Assembly (NCBI RefSeq): GCF_008064635.1
Contig: NZ_VRYZ01000003.1
Coordinates: 372,001-436,000 of the forward strand
DNA from: Parahaliea aestuarii
GTDB lineage: Bacteria > Pseudomonadota > Gammaproteobacteria > Pseudomonadales > Halieaceae
DNA: 64,000 nt
Direction: 5' to 3'
Each line of letters begins with the position of its first letter. The stretch's first letter is position 1. The translations under genes and the position numbers were made by a program. Below, piece after piece: positions 9,207 to 18,006 of this stretch. Under the pieces are notes generated by a model. That model did not search any database and was not told the origin of the DNA. It saw nothing but the letters and a program-made list of their open reading frames with translations.

Positions 9207-11535
9207 ATACAGCGTAGCGGTGCGCGAGCTCGCCGCATTCTGCTTTCGCGCTGGCGACATCGACCACCGCCTGCGCCCCAGCCCCGAGGCGCGCGAGGGT
9301 ATCGAGGGCCACCAGCGCCTGTACCGCCGGCGGCCGGAGAGCTACCAGCCGGAGTACGCGGTGGACGAGGTCTTTCAATGCGGTGAGCTCGCCCTGCGCC
9401 TGCGCGGGCGGGCCGATGGTTTTGACCCTGACGCCCGCCAGGTGGAAGAAATAAAAACCTGCCGGGTCGATCCACAGTTGCTGCCCGAGGCGCTGAGTCG
9501 CAGTCACCTGGCCCAGGCCCGGTTGTATGCGGCATTGATCGCCCGCGCGCAGGACCTGCCGGAACTGGAGGTGCGCCTCACCTGGTTGCACATCGACGAA
9601 GACCGCGAATACCCGCTCAGCCAGCACTATGCGCGCGCCGAGCTGGAGGATTTCCTGCACTGGGCCCTGGAACGTTTTGGCGCCTGGCTGGGGCAGCTGC
9701 ACCGGCAGTGCCGGGCGCGGGATGCCAGCCTGGCGGGCCTGGCATTCCCCCACGGCAACTTTCGCGCCGGCCAGCGGGACCTGGCGGAGCGGGTCTACAA
9801 GTGTGTGGATCGCGGCGGTCGCCTGTTGCTGGAGGCCCCCACCGGAATCGGCAAGACTGCGGCGGTGCTCTACCCGGCGTTGATCGCGCTGGGGCAGGGC
9901 AAGCACGAGCGGGTGGTGTTCTGCACCGCCAAGCGCTCCGGCCGGCGCGCCGCCGAGCAGACCTTGGAACTGTTCCGGGCCGCCGGCTATCACGGGCGCG
10001 CCCTGACCCTGACGGCGAAGGAGCGGGTGTGCCTCTCGCCGGGTAAGGCCTGCCACGGTGACGACTGCCCCTACGCCCGTGGTTACTACGACCGCCTGCC
10101 GCAGGCGATGGCCGCGGCCCTGGCGAGCCCGGCCCTCGACCAGCAGGCGTTGCAGTCCCTGGCGCGGGAATTCAGCGTCTGCCCCTACGAACTGTCCTGG
10201 GATTTGCTGCCCTGGATGGACACCGTCATCGCCGACTTTCACTACCTCTACAGTTTTACCCCCGCACTGGCGCCGCTGGCCGACAGCGGCCGCCGCAGTT
10301 CGGTGCTGCTGGACGAGGCTCACAACCTGCCCGCCCGGGCGCGGGGCATGTTCAGTGGCCGCCTGGCGCGCAAGGGGGTGCTGGCAGCGCGGCGGGAAGT
10401 GCCAGCCGGCCCGCTCAAGTGTGCCCTCGACAAGCTCAACCGGATACTGCTGGCGCTGGAGAAAACCGGGGAGACAGGAGCCAGCAGTGTGCTCGAGGCG
10501 GTTCCCGATGGCGTGCAGCAGGCCCTGCAGTTGTTGGCATCCCAGGTGGGCGAGGAACTGGCCCGGCGCCCGCTGGCAGTGGCGCGCCACGCGGGCCTGA
10601 TGGACACCTACTTCGAGTGCCTGCAGTTGCTGCGCTGTATCGAGCACTGGGGGCCGGACTATCGCTGTGAACTGAATTGGCAGGGCGGCGCCCTGCAGCT
10701 GCGCTGCAACTGCATTGACGCCGGTCGCCTGTTGGCGGAACGCAACCAGCGCCAGCATGCGGTGGTGGCCTTTTCCGCCACGCTGAGCCCCTTTCCCTGG
10801 GCGCGGGAATCCCTGGGCCTGCCCCTCGACAGCGTTTGCTTTCGCGCTGCCTCGCCCTTTGCTCCGGAGCAGTTGCAGGTGACGCTGGCCGCGGACATCG
10901 ACACACGCTACGCGCGGCGTGCGGCCTCGCTACCGGCACTGGCCGCGCGCTTGCGCCAGTGGCTGCAGGCGGTTGGCGGCAACTGCCTGCTGTTCTTCCC
11001 CAGCTATCGTTACCTGCAGGACTGTCTCGACCTGGTCGGCGAAGTACCGGGGCGGCGCATTGTGGCCCAGCTGGCGGGGGAGAGCGATGCCGACCGCGAT
11101 GCGCAATTGGCGCTGCTGGCGACGCACCGCAGCCTGGCCGTGTTTACCGTGCTAGGCGGCAGTCTGGGCGAGGGCGTGGACCTGCCGGGTGACCTGCTCA
11201 GCAGTGTCGTGATTGTGGGCGTGGGCATGCCGGGCCTGGACGACGACACCCGCCTGCGCCAGCACCTGTTCCAGCAGCGCTTCGGCGATGGCTTTGCCTA
11301 TGCCTTCCAGTACCCCGGCATGCAGCGGGTGGCGCAGGCGCTGGGGCGGGTGGTGCGCGGCGCCGGTGATTGCGGCCGCGCCCTGCTGATCGACACGCGC
11401 TACCGCGAGCCGCGCTATCGCGAGCTGTTGCCGCCCTGGTGGGACTACAGCGCGGCGATGCCGGCCTTACCCATGCCGGAACTACCAGTGCCGGAGCCGC
11501 CCGAGGCCGGGGTGGGCGCTAGCCGCCCAGAGTGA
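9196..11535 (+). CDS. XPD/DinG-like Fe-S helicase with N-terminal RecB-like nuclease domain
   Basis: A 779-residue protein starting at a GTG that overlaps the FAN1-like gene. The N-terminal part has PD-(D/E)XK features: GRADGFDPD, then EEIKTCR, then the QARLYAAL helix. The helicase core follows, with Walker A EAPTGIGKTAAVLYP and the DEAH box LLDEAHNLPARA. Between them lies an XPD-type cysteine set: CLSPGKACHGDDCPYA and, further on, VCPYE, consistent with a 4Fe-4S cluster. Motif VI lies in QALGRVVRG. The predicted role is 5'-3' unwinding of damaged or branched DNA together with the nuclease before it. The 3' end overlaps the convergent cfa gene by 17 bases. Confidence 0.88.
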   Translation: MSAEYSVAVRELAAFCFRAGDIDHRLRPSPEAREGIEGHQRLYRRRPESYQPEYAVDEVFQCGELALRLRGRADGFDPDARQVEEIKTCRVDPQLLPEALSRSHLAQARLYAALIARAQDLPELEVRLTWLHIDEDREYPLSQHYARAELEDFLHWALERFGAWLGQLHRQCRARDASLAGLAFPHGNFRAGQRDLAERVYKCVDRGGRLLLEAPTGIGKTAAVLYPALIALGQGKHERVVFCTAKRSGRRAAEQTLELFRAAGYHGRALTLTAKERVCLSPGKACHGDDCPYARGYYDRLPQAMAAALASPALDQQALQSLAREFSVCPYELSWDLLPWMDTVIADFHYLYSFTPALAPLADSGRRSSVLLDEAHNLPARARGMFSGRLARKGVLAARREVPAGPLKCALDKLNRILLALEKTGETGASSVLEAVPDGVQQALQLLASQVGEELARRPLAVARHAGLMDTYFECLQLLRCIEHWGPDYRCELNWQGGALQLRCNCIDAGRLLAERNQRQHAVVAFSATLSPFPWARESLGLPLDSVCFRAASPFAPEQLQVTLAADIDTRYARRAASLPALAARLRQWLQAVGGNCLLFFPSYRYLQDCLDLVGEVPGRRIVAQLAGESDADRDAQLALLATHRSLAVFTVLGGSLGEGVDLPGDLLSSVVIVGVGMPGLDDDTRLRQHLFQQRFGDGFAYAFQYPGMQRVAQALGRVVRGAGDCGRALLIDTRYREPRYRELLPPWWDYSAAMPALPMPELPVPEPPEAGVGASRPE

Positions 11536-12784
11536 CGCGATAGCCGGGCTTCACCGCGGCGAACTGCACGGTGCCGATGATGCGTTCGCGAAAGCCGCCC
11601 TCGCAGTAGCAGAGGTAGTACTCCCACATGCGGATAAAGCGCTCGTCGAAGCCCTGTTTGCGCACGGCATCCAGCTGCGCGAGGAAGCGCTGGCGCCAGT
11701 GGGCCAGCGTTTCCGCGTAGTCGGCGGTAATGTCCCGCAGGTGCACCAGCTCCAGGTCGCTGTCTTCAGCCAGATGGCCTGCGATAACGGAGAGTGACGG
11801 CAGGCAGCCGCCGGGGAAGATGTAGCGCTTGATAAAGTCCACCGAGTCTCGTGCCTGCTGGTAGCGCTGGTCCGGAATGGTGATCACCTGAATGACCAGC
11901 TTGCCGTGGGGCTTGAGCAATTCACTGCAGCGGCGGAAATACTCGCTGTAGTACTGGTGCCCGACGGCTTCCAGCATCTCGATGGAAACTACCTTGTCGT
12001 ACTGCCCGCGCAGCAGGCGGTAGTCTTCACACAGCACGGTTATCCGGTCCGCAAGTCCGGCGCTTTCCACCGCCTTGCAGGTGTATTCATACTGCTCCCG
12101 CGAAATGGTGGTCGTGGTGACCCTGCAGCCGTAGTGTCGCGCAGCGTGCAGCGCCATGCCGCCCCAGCCGGTGCCGATTTCCAGCAGGTGATCCTCCGGC
12201 TTGAGTTCCAGCTGGCGGCAGAGCTCGTCCAGTTTTGCCTCGGCGGCGGATTCCAGGGTGGCGGCGCCGTCGGTGAACAGGGCGGACGAGTACATCATCG
12301 TCGGGTCGAGGAAGAGGGCGAAAAAATCGTTGCCGAGATCGTAGTGGGCGCTGATATTTTCGCGCGAACCGCGCAGGTTGTTGCGGCGCAGCCGGTGCGC
12401 CAGTTTCAACGTCCAGCGCAGCAGGAAGGACTGCTCCGCCTCCATGCTATCCATGGTCTGCAGGTTGGCGCTGAACAGTCGGGTGACGCTGGTGAGATCA
12501 CTGGAAGACCAGTCGCCGTCCATGTAGCTCTCGCCGGCGGCGATTACCCCGCCTTCCAGCACACGGCGCCAGGCGCGGGGGTTATGGACCTGTATCTCCG
12601 CCAGCGGGCCTTCCGCGTTGCCGCCGAAGCGGTGGCTTTGGCCCTCTTCGTAAATTACGAGTTCCCCGGCGTAGAGGCGGGTCAGGACTTTCATCAGGAG
12701 TCGCCGCGCCATTCCGTCATGGCTGCCTTTGGGGCGGGCGATGGCGGGCGCGGTGCCCGAACTGATTGAGGTCTGGCTAGTCAT
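11519..12784 (-). CDS. cfa: cyclopropane-fatty-acyl-phospholipid synthase
   Basis: A 421-residue SAM-dependent methyltransferase. It transfers a methylene from SAM to unsaturated acyl chains in membrane phospholipids. The SAM site is LLEIGTGWGGMALHAARHYG, with the family pattern HYDLGNDFFALFLD before it and EMLEAVGHQYY after it. It is the last gene of the FAD oxidoreductase-DUF1365-cfa unit, overlapping DUF1365 by eight bases. In Rhodobacter sphaeroides, cfaA belongs to the RpoE-ChrR singlet-oxygen regulon, and the divergent ECF sigma/ChrR genes here suggest the same control. Confidence 0.93.
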   Translation of the reverse strand: MTSQTSISSGTAPAIARPKGSHDGMARRLLMKVLTRLYAGELVIYEEGQSHRFGGNAEGPLAEIQVHNPRAWRRVLEGGVIAAGESYMDGDWSSSDLTSVTRLFSANLQTMDSMEAEQSFLLRWTLKLAHRLRRNNLRGSRENISAHYDLGNDFFALFLDPTMMYSSALFTDGAATLESAAEAKLDELCRQLELKPEDHLLEIGTGWGGMALHAARHYGCRVTTTTISREQYEYTCKAVESAGLADRITVLCEDYRLLRGQYDKVVSIEMLEAVGHQYYSEYFRRCSELLKPHGKLVIQVITIPDQRYQQARDSVDFIKRYIFPGGCLPSLSVIAGHLAEDSDLELVHLRDITADYAETLAHWRQRFLAQLDAVRKQGFDERFIRMWEYYLCYCEGGFRERIIGTVQFAAVKPGYRVTLGG

Positions 12785-13553
12785 TGCTGGCTCCGGACAG
12801 GTTTTTATCGGGGTGAGAATAGAAGGGCAGGCCCTTGGTGTAGAGTTTCAGCGCCTGCCAGTAGATACCCAGTCCAACCTTTGCTGTCATCGCCGGGTAG
12901 CGCAGCAGGGCGCGGTGCAGATTACTGCGGGTCCAGGGTTTGGCGCTGAGCGACAGGCAGGCGTCGAATACCCTCTCGCCGCCGGCGCTGTTGGCCAGGT
13001 GCAGGCGCAAGGCGCCGCCGGGCGTATTGCTGCGCCAGTGGTAGCGCATGTTCATGGGCTGGAAGGGCGATACGTGGAAGGCCTTGTCGAAATCGCGGCG
13101 CAGCCACCCTTGCGCGTGCTCCGGCCCGGCCAGCACGTAGCTGTGACGCTCATTCCAGGGGGTGTTGGTCACCTCCGCAACGATGTACTGCAAGCGGGTC
13201 TCGTCGCTGTTGAAGCAGTAGTAGCAGGCGATGGGGTTCATGCTGAAGCCGAAGTAACGCAGGTTGGCCAGCAGATAGATGGGGCCTTCCGGCCGTTCTC
13301 CCGACTCTTGCTGTACCCGCTGGCGAACCGCGTCGTCCAGCGGTATGGCCGGGTCACCGAGGAAATCACTGCGGCGGAAGCTGGCCGGCGTGCGCCCCTC
13401 GCTGGACCACAGTGGCGAGTGTTCGAACAGTTCCGGCAGCTCGTCGAGACACAGGTAGGGCATGAACACCCGGTAGCGGAACTGGTGCGCCCGCGGCTGG
13501 TGGCGGCGGTGCTGCAGCCAGCCCTCGTACAGGCGTGAACGCAGTGCTGTCAC
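12777..13553 (-). CDS. DUF1365 family protein
   Basis: A 258-residue protein with DUF1365 hallmarks: an N-terminal LYEGWLQHRRHQPRAHQFRY, then DFLGDP and RYFGFSMNPIACYYCF, and HVSPFQPMNMRYHW near the middle. The function is not known; the gene is almost always found between an FAD-dependent oxidoreductase and a cyclopropane synthase-like methyltransferase, exactly as here. It overlaps both neighbours, which implies translational coupling. A role in modifying unsaturated membrane lipids under photo-oxidative stress is inference from context. Confidence 0.92.
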   Translation of the reverse strand: MTALRSRLYEGWLQHRRHQPRAHQFRYRVFMPYLCLDELPELFEHSPLWSSEGRTPASFRRSDFLGDPAIPLDDAVRQRVQQESGERPEGPIYLLANLRYFGFSMNPIACYYCFNSDETRLQYIVAEVTNTPWNERHSYVLAGPEHAQGWLRRDFDKAFHVSPFQPMNMRYHWRSNTPGGALRLHLANSAGGERVFDACLSLSAKPWTRSNLHRALLRYPAMTAKVGLGIYWQALKLYTKGLPFYSHPDKNLSGASND

Positions 13554-14815
13554 GCAGCTACCCTTTGCTGGCTTGAGTTGAGGGCGCGCGCTACCCGCAG
13601 GGCGCTGTTCACGCCGTCCTCGTGGAAGCCATTGTGCCAGTAGGCGCCGCAGTACCAGGTGTTGCGCACGCCGTTGATTTCCTTCCAGCGCTGCTGGGCG
13701 GCGATGCCCTGCAGGGAAAAAACCGGGTGATCATAGCTGAAGCGGCCGAGCACCTTGTGCGGATTGATGGCCTCGCTGTTGTTCAGGGTGACGCAGAAGG
13801 TCTCCGGCGCCTGCAGTCCCTGCAGGATGTTCATATTGTAGGTGACAACGGCGCGCTCGCTGTCGGCGCCCAGGTGGTAGTTCCAGCTGCTCCACACCTT
13901 GCGCTGGCGCGGCAGCAGGCGGGTGTCGGTGTGCAGCACTACATCGTTGGACTGGTAGGGCAGGGCGCCGAGGATTTCCCGTTCCGCGGCCGCCGGGTCC
14001 TGCAGCATTGCCAGCGCCTGGTCCGAGTGGGTGGCGATGACCACCTGGTCGAAGGGCAGTTCGCGGCCATCCTGTAACTGCAGCAGCACGCCGCCGTTGG
14101 CGGGGCGGCTCAGGCTGCGCACCGGACAGCCGGTGTGGATACGCGACTCAAAGCGCCGGCACAGGGGGCGCAGGTACTCCCGCGACCCGCCCTCGATCAC
14201 CCGCCACTGGGGCCGGTCCTTGATGTTCAGCAGACCGTGGTTGCGGAAAAAGCGCAGGAAAAATTCCAGCGGGAAGGCGTTGACGGTGTCGCTGTCGGCG
14301 CTCCAGATGGCGGAGGCCATGGCCACCAGGTAATCGCGACGGAAGGCCTCGCCGTACTTGTTGCGATGCAGGTACTGGCCCAGGGTTTCGCCGGCGTCCA
14401 GCCGGCCCGCTTCAAGGTCCGCCACCGACTCGCGATTAAAGCGCAGGATGTCGCGCACCATGCCGAGAAAGCGGGGTGAAAGCAGGTTGCGGCGCTGTGC
14501 GAACAGCGTGTCCAGGCTGCCGCCGGAATACTCCAGGCCGCTGGCGGCGTCGTGCACGCTGAAGCCCATGGTCGTCGGGCGGCTGGGGATGCCGAGTTCG
14601 TCCAGCAGGGCAATGAAACTGGGGTAGGTCCAGTCGTTGAACACAATAAAGCCGGTGTCGATGGCGTAGCGCCGGGTGCCGAGTTTCACATCCACCGTGG
14701 CGGTGTGACCGCCGATACGCTGGTCGGACTCAAACACACTGACGCAGTGCTGGGCACTGAGATAGTGGGCGCAGGCCAGTCCGGAAATGCCGCTGCCAAT
14801 GACCGCTATATTCAA
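13550..14815 (-). CDS. FAD/NAD(P)-binding amine-oxidase-like oxidoreductase
   Basis: A 421-residue flavoprotein with the N-terminal dinucleotide fold IGSGISGLACAHYLSA and the acidic residue that binds the adenosine ribose in VFESDQRIGGHT. It belongs to the flavin amine oxidase/desaturase-like superfamily; the substrate is unknown. It is first in the unit with DUF1365 and cfa. The ribosome binding site GGAGGTCC lies ten bases before the ATG. An ECF11-like promoter is about 55-80 bases upstream, and a GC hairpin (GACGGCC/GGCCGTC, about 14832-14850) sits in the leader. Confidence 0.9.
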   Translation of the reverse strand: MNIAVIGSGISGLACAHYLSAQHCVSVFESDQRIGGHTATVDVKLGTRRYAIDTGFIVFNDWTYPSFIALLDELGIPSRPTTMGFSVHDAASGLEYSGGSLDTLFAQRRNLLSPRFLGMVRDILRFNRESVADLEAGRLDAGETLGQYLHRNKYGEAFRRDYLVAMASAIWSADSDTVNAFPLEFFLRFFRNHGLLNIKDRPQWRVIEGGSREYLRPLCRRFESRIHTGCPVRSLSRPANGGVLLQLQDGRELPFDQVVIATHSDQALAMLQDPAAAEREILGALPYQSNDVVLHTDTRLLPRQRKVWSSWNYHLGADSERAVVTYNMNILQGLQAPETFCVTLNNSEAINPHKVLGRFSYDHPVFSLQGIAAQQRWKEINGVRNTWYCGAYWHNGFHEDGVNSALRVARALNSSQQRVAA

Positions 14816-14869
14816 AGGACCTCCTCTGATCGACGGCCGAAAGGGCCGTCTGGCTGGGTTACTGCAAGA

Positions 14870-14897
14870 AATACGCCTGCGGTGTCACAGCGGATCA
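14870..14897 (-). promoter_or_regulatory. ECF11-type promoter for the FAD oxidoreductase-DUF1365-cfa unit
   Basis: Read on the minus strand there is TGATCC (14897-14892), a 16-base spacer, then CGTATT (14875-14870). This matches the TGATCC...CGTA pattern known for RpoE/ChrR-type (ECF11) sigma factors. A second site faces it on the plus strand. Confidence 0.75.
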
Positions 14898-14918
14898 GAA
14901 TTTTTATCTATCGACAGG

Positions 14919-14947
14919 TGATCCGGCTGTCGTATTGCCTGCGTATA
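14919..14947 (+). promoter_or_regulatory. ECF11-type promoter for the sigma factor-chrR operon
   Basis: TGATCC at 14919-14924, a 17-base spacer, and CGTATA at 14942-14947. It lies about 30 bases before the likely GTG start of the sigma gene, so the mRNA leader would be short. It implies autoregulation of the sigma factor. Confidence 0.78.
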
Positions 14948-14979
14948 CTTGAGCGTAACCCACCTTGCAGGAAGTGCCA

Positions 14980-15573
14980 GTGTCGCCATCCGGCAGTGAC
15001 AGACAGGATTCTTCGATCGCCACCCCGCGCGGGGACGAGTGGAGCGATTGCCTGTTGGCGATCGCCCGCAGCGCCGACCGGGCCGCGTTCACGCGCCTGT
15101 TTCGCCATTTCGCGCCGCTGATCAAGGGTTTTGCCCTGGCGGGTTCGCGGCTGTCCGCCAACCACGCGGATGAACTGGTGCAGGAAGTGATGATCAAAGT
15201 GTGGCAAAAGGCCGCTGCCTTCGACCCGAACAAGGCCGCGGCCAGCACCTGGATTTACACCATTGCCCGCAACTGCCGCACCGACCTGTTCCGCCGCCTG
15301 CAGAAATTCGACACGCCGCTGGCAGCCGAGGATGTGGCGCCCGATGGCGCCGACGAGGAGCCTTTCGAGCAGATCCAGAGTCGTCGCAACGGCCAGCGCG
15401 TGCGAGAGCTGATGGCCGGCCTGCCGGTGGACCAGGCACAGATCCTTGCCAAGGTTTACATGGAAGGCAAATCCCACGCCGAGGCAGCGGCGGAACTCGA
15501 CCTGCCACTCGGGACAGTGAAGTCCCGCGTACGACTTGCCCTGCAGAAACTCCAGATTCAGATGACAGCCTGA
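14980..15573 (+). CDS. rpoE: ECF sigma factor (RpoE/ECF11, ChrR-controlled)
   Basis: About 197 residues with the two ECF domains: region 2 around RLFRHFAPLIKGFALAGS, then ADELVQEVMIKVWQKA and STWIYTIARNCRTDLFRR; region 4 with the helix-turn-helix EGKSHAEAAAELDLPLGTVK. It directs transcription of photo-oxidative stress genes when released from ChrR. The GTG at 14980 is chosen because GCAGGAAG sits about eight bases upstream; a TTG at 14965 and a GTG at 14974 are alternatives. The anti-sigma gene follows four bases after the stop. The promoter upstream and its divergent twin both fit this sigma class. Confidence 0.88.
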   Translation: MSPSGSDRQDSSIATPRGDEWSDCLLAIARSADRAAFTRLFRHFAPLIKGFALAGSRLSANHADELVQEVMIKVWQKAAAFDPNKAAASTWIYTIARNCRTDLFRRLQKFDTPLAAEDVAPDGADEEPFEQIQSRRNGQRVRELMAGLPVDQAQILAKVYMEGKSHAEAAAELDLPLGTVKSRVRLALQKLQIQMTA

Positions 15574-15577
15574 CGCC

Positions 15578-16231
15578 ATGCCTCACTATCACCCCGACAT
15601 CGACTTTTTAACCGCCCACGTCGCCGGCACCCTGCCGCTGGCCCAGAGTGCGTGTGTTGCCGCCCATCTCAATTACTGTCACGAGTGCCGACGCACTGTG
15701 AGTGGTTTGCAGGAGGTGGGCGCCGCCCTGTTTGAGCGGGTTGCGCCCGAGGTCGTCAGCGAACAGCTGCTGGACATGACGCTGGCGAGACTGGACGAGG
15801 AGCCGCCACTCCACTTTGCCAGGCAGCAAGCGGCCGGAGAGAAAACGCCGGCCATTCTGCAGCGCCTGATGAACGGTGATTTTGCCGACCTGGTGTGGAA
15901 GAAGGTTACCCGCAAGTTGGCCATTTCCTATCTGAGAACTGGCGATCCCGGCCACGAATTCGCGCTCTACCACATTCGCGCCGGCGGACGCATTCCCCTG
16001 CACGACCACTGCGGCGACGAGATCACCCTGGTGCTGCAGGGCGGTTTTTCCGATGCCGACGGCGACTATCACGCCGGTGATTTCCTGTTCCGCCGGTCCG
16101 GTGAAGAGCATGCCCCTACCGCCTTGCAGTCGGAGGACTGCATCTGCCTGGGTGTGCTGGATGCCCCCCTGCGCTTCCGCGGCTGGGCTCACCGCTGGAT
16201 GAACCCCTTCGTGCAATTGCGGCCGGGCTGA
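15578..16231 (+). CDS. chrR: ChrR-family zinc anti-sigma factor with cupin domain
   Basis: A 217-residue protein with the two expected parts. The N-terminal zinc-binding anti-sigma domain has His in the first helix (MPHYHPDI) and HLNYCHECRR, giving the HxxxCxxC ligand set. The C-terminal cupin domain has PLHDHCGDEITLVLQGG, GDFLFRRSGEEHAP and a trailing cysteine pair CICLG. In Rhodobacter, ChrR holds the sigma factor inactive and releases it on singlet oxygen. The tight four-base spacing after the sigma gene supports the pairing. Confidence 0.93.
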   Translation: MPHYHPDIDFLTAHVAGTLPLAQSACVAAHLNYCHECRRTVSGLQEVGAALFERVAPEVVSEQLLDMTLARLDEEPPLHFARQQAAGEKTPAILQRLMNGDFADLVWKKVTRKLAISYLRTGDPGHEFALYHIRAGGRIPLHDHCGDEITLVLQGGFSDADGDYHAGDFLFRRSGEEHAPTALQSEDCICLGVLDAPLRFRGWAHRWMNPFVQLRPG

Positions 16232-16578
16232 GTTCGCAGCGTCAATATCCCCCAAACGTGTGAGGCGCTTCGGCGCTGTTTCCACGAGTCTATATAGTTG
16301 GAACGCAGGGACATTGTTTGGCCCTGCGGGAAGGCTATATTTGTCGAACTGTCGCGCCCGGGGTTAGGGTGCGCGGCCGCCCTGATGCAACTGGCAGGAT
16401 TCAGAAGGTGAATGACGGGCATAGTTACGGCCTTGCGCCGCACTGTGCTACAGTCGTTCGCCGCTTTTTTCGAGGCCCTGTAGTTTTGGGCCGGGCGGTA
16501 TAGACAAGTAGCTCGCAGAAGTTACAGCAGAAACTATAAACCCACAAGCTTAGACACACAGGTATGGGGTAGAAAAAT
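16232..16578. other. intergenic region upstream of pntAA
   Basis: About 350 bases without a credible gene. A weak sigma-70-like candidate (TTACGG, 18-base spacer, TACAGT, about 16425-16454) could drive pntAA, leaving a leader of roughly 120 bases. No tRNA or strong terminator was seen after chrR. Confidence 0.4.
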
Positions 16579-17721
16579 ATGCGCATTGCAGTACCCAAGG
16601 AGACGCATCCGGGGGAGAACCGTGTGCCGGTCATTCCGGAAACGGTCAAGAAGCTCGCCCTGCTCGGCGCCGAGGTGGTTATCGAACCCGGCATGGGGGC
16701 AGGCTCCGGATTTTCTGACGAGCAATACACGGAAGCCGGCGCCAGCGTCGAGCCCGATCGCAACAAACTGTTTGCCGAGGCCCAGATTCTGCTGCGCCTG
16801 CGCAAGCCGACCATGGAAGAGGTGGCCCTGATCCCGTCGGGCTGCGTGCACATTTCCTATCTCGACCCCTTCAACGAGCACGAGCTGGTGCGGGCCCTGC
16901 AAAAGCAGGGGGTTACCGCCATCAGCATGGAAATGATCCCCCGTACCACCCGCAGCCAGAAGATGGACGCGCTGAGTTCCCAGGCTAACCTGGCGGGCTA
17001 CGTGACCGTACTGCTGGCGGCGAATCACATGCCCAGCATCATGCCTATGATGATGACCCCGGCGGGTACCCTGAAGCCCGCCAAGGTCTTTATTCTCGGT
17101 GCCGGCGTGGCCGGCCTGCAGGCCATCGCCACCGCCAAGCGCCTCGGCGCCAAGGTGACGGCCTTCGATACCCGCCCGGTCGTGGCGGAGCAGGTGCGCT
17201 CGCTGGGCGGCACCTTCCTTGAGATCGATCTCGGTGGAACCAGCGAAACCGCTGGCGGTTATGCCCAGGAGCTGACACCGGAACAGATCGAGAAGCAGCG
17301 CCAGGCACAGAAGGATGTGATTGCCCAGTCCGACGTGGTGATTACCACTGCCCAGGTCTTTGGACGCAAGCCACCTGTACTGGTAACCCGCGACATGGTC
17401 GAAGGCATGCAGCCCGGTTCCGTGATTGTGGATATGGCCGCGGAGACTGGCGGTAACGTGGAGGGCTCCGTGCCCGGCGAAACCGTGGAGGTCAACGGCG
17501 TGAAGATCATCGGCCAGGCCAACCTGCCGAATAACGTCTGCCGCGACGCCAGCAAGATGTACTCCAACAACCTGTTCAATCTGGTGGAAGACGTCTGGGA
17601 CAAGGAGAGCAAGCAGTTCGTGATCGACTTCGAGCACGACATCCTGCCCGGCTGCATCATCACCCACGGCGGTGAGGTCACTAACGAAACCATCAAGAAC
17701 ATCCTGGAGGGGGCGAACTGA
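16579..17721 (+). CDS. pntAA: NAD(P) transhydrogenase alpha subunit, part 1
   Basis: A 380-residue soluble domain I of the proton-translocating transhydrogenase, which binds NAD(H). It begins MRIAVPKETHPGENRVPVIP, typical of the alanine dehydrogenase/PntA family, and has the nucleotide-binding GAGVAGLQAIATAKRLGA. In this organism, domain I and the following membrane segment are separate genes, the three-subunit form. The partner pntAB begins one base after the stop. The complex couples the proton gradient to NADPH formation. Confidence 0.95.
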   Translation: MRIAVPKETHPGENRVPVIPETVKKLALLGAEVVIEPGMGAGSGFSDEQYTEAGASVEPDRNKLFAEAQILLRLRKPTMEEVALIPSGCVHISYLDPFNEHELVRALQKQGVTAISMEMIPRTTRSQKMDALSSQANLAGYVTVLLAANHMPSIMPMMMTPAGTLKPAKVFILGAGVAGLQAIATAKRLGAKVTAFDTRPVVAEQVRSLGGTFLEIDLGGTSETAGGYAQELTPEQIEKQRQAQKDVIAQSDVVITTAQVFGRKPPVLVTRDMVEGMQPGSVIVDMAAETGGNVEGSVPGETVEVNGVKIIGQANLPNNVCRDASKMYSNNLFNLVEDVWDKESKQFVIDFEHDILPGCIITHGGEVTNETIKNILEGAN

Positions 17722-17722
17722 T

Positions 17723-18004
17723 ATGGAAGCCGTATTCCTCACGTTTATTCTCATGCTGTCCATTTTTCTGGGCTTTGAACTGATCAACAAGGTGCCGGCA
17801 ACCCTGCACACTCCACTGATGTCCGGCGCCAACGCGATTTCCGGCATCACCGTGGTGGGCGCAGTGAGCCTGGCCGGTACCGGCCAGCACGACCTCGCCA
17901 ACTGGCTGGGTGCCGGTGCCGTGGCGCTGGCCACCATCAACGTGGTGGGCGGTTACCTGGTGACCGACCGCATGCTCGCCATGTTCAAGAAGAAGGGGGG
18001 CTGA
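17723..18004 (+). CDS. pntAB: NAD(P) transhydrogenase alpha subunit, part 2 (membrane)
   Basis: A 93-residue membrane protein with three hydrophobic segments, corresponding to the C-terminal membrane part of E. coli PntA. It shows the conserved TPLMSGANAISGI and a basic end MLAMFKKKGG. The start ATG at 17723 follows the pntAA stop by one base, and pntB starts two bases after its stop. Confidence 0.94.
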   Translation: MEAVFLTFILMLSIFLGFELINKVPATLHTPLMSGANAISGITVVGAVSLAGTGQHDLANWLGAGAVALATINVVGGYLVTDRMLAMFKKKGG

Positions 18005-18006
18005 TT

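Noticed and set aside
6321-9260. A 979-codon minus-strand open frame opposite the sugar dehydrogenase and FAN1 genes
   Set aside because: It lies antisense to two recognisable proteins and has low-complexity Gln/Gly/Ala/Val composition typical of shadow frames in GC-rich DNA.
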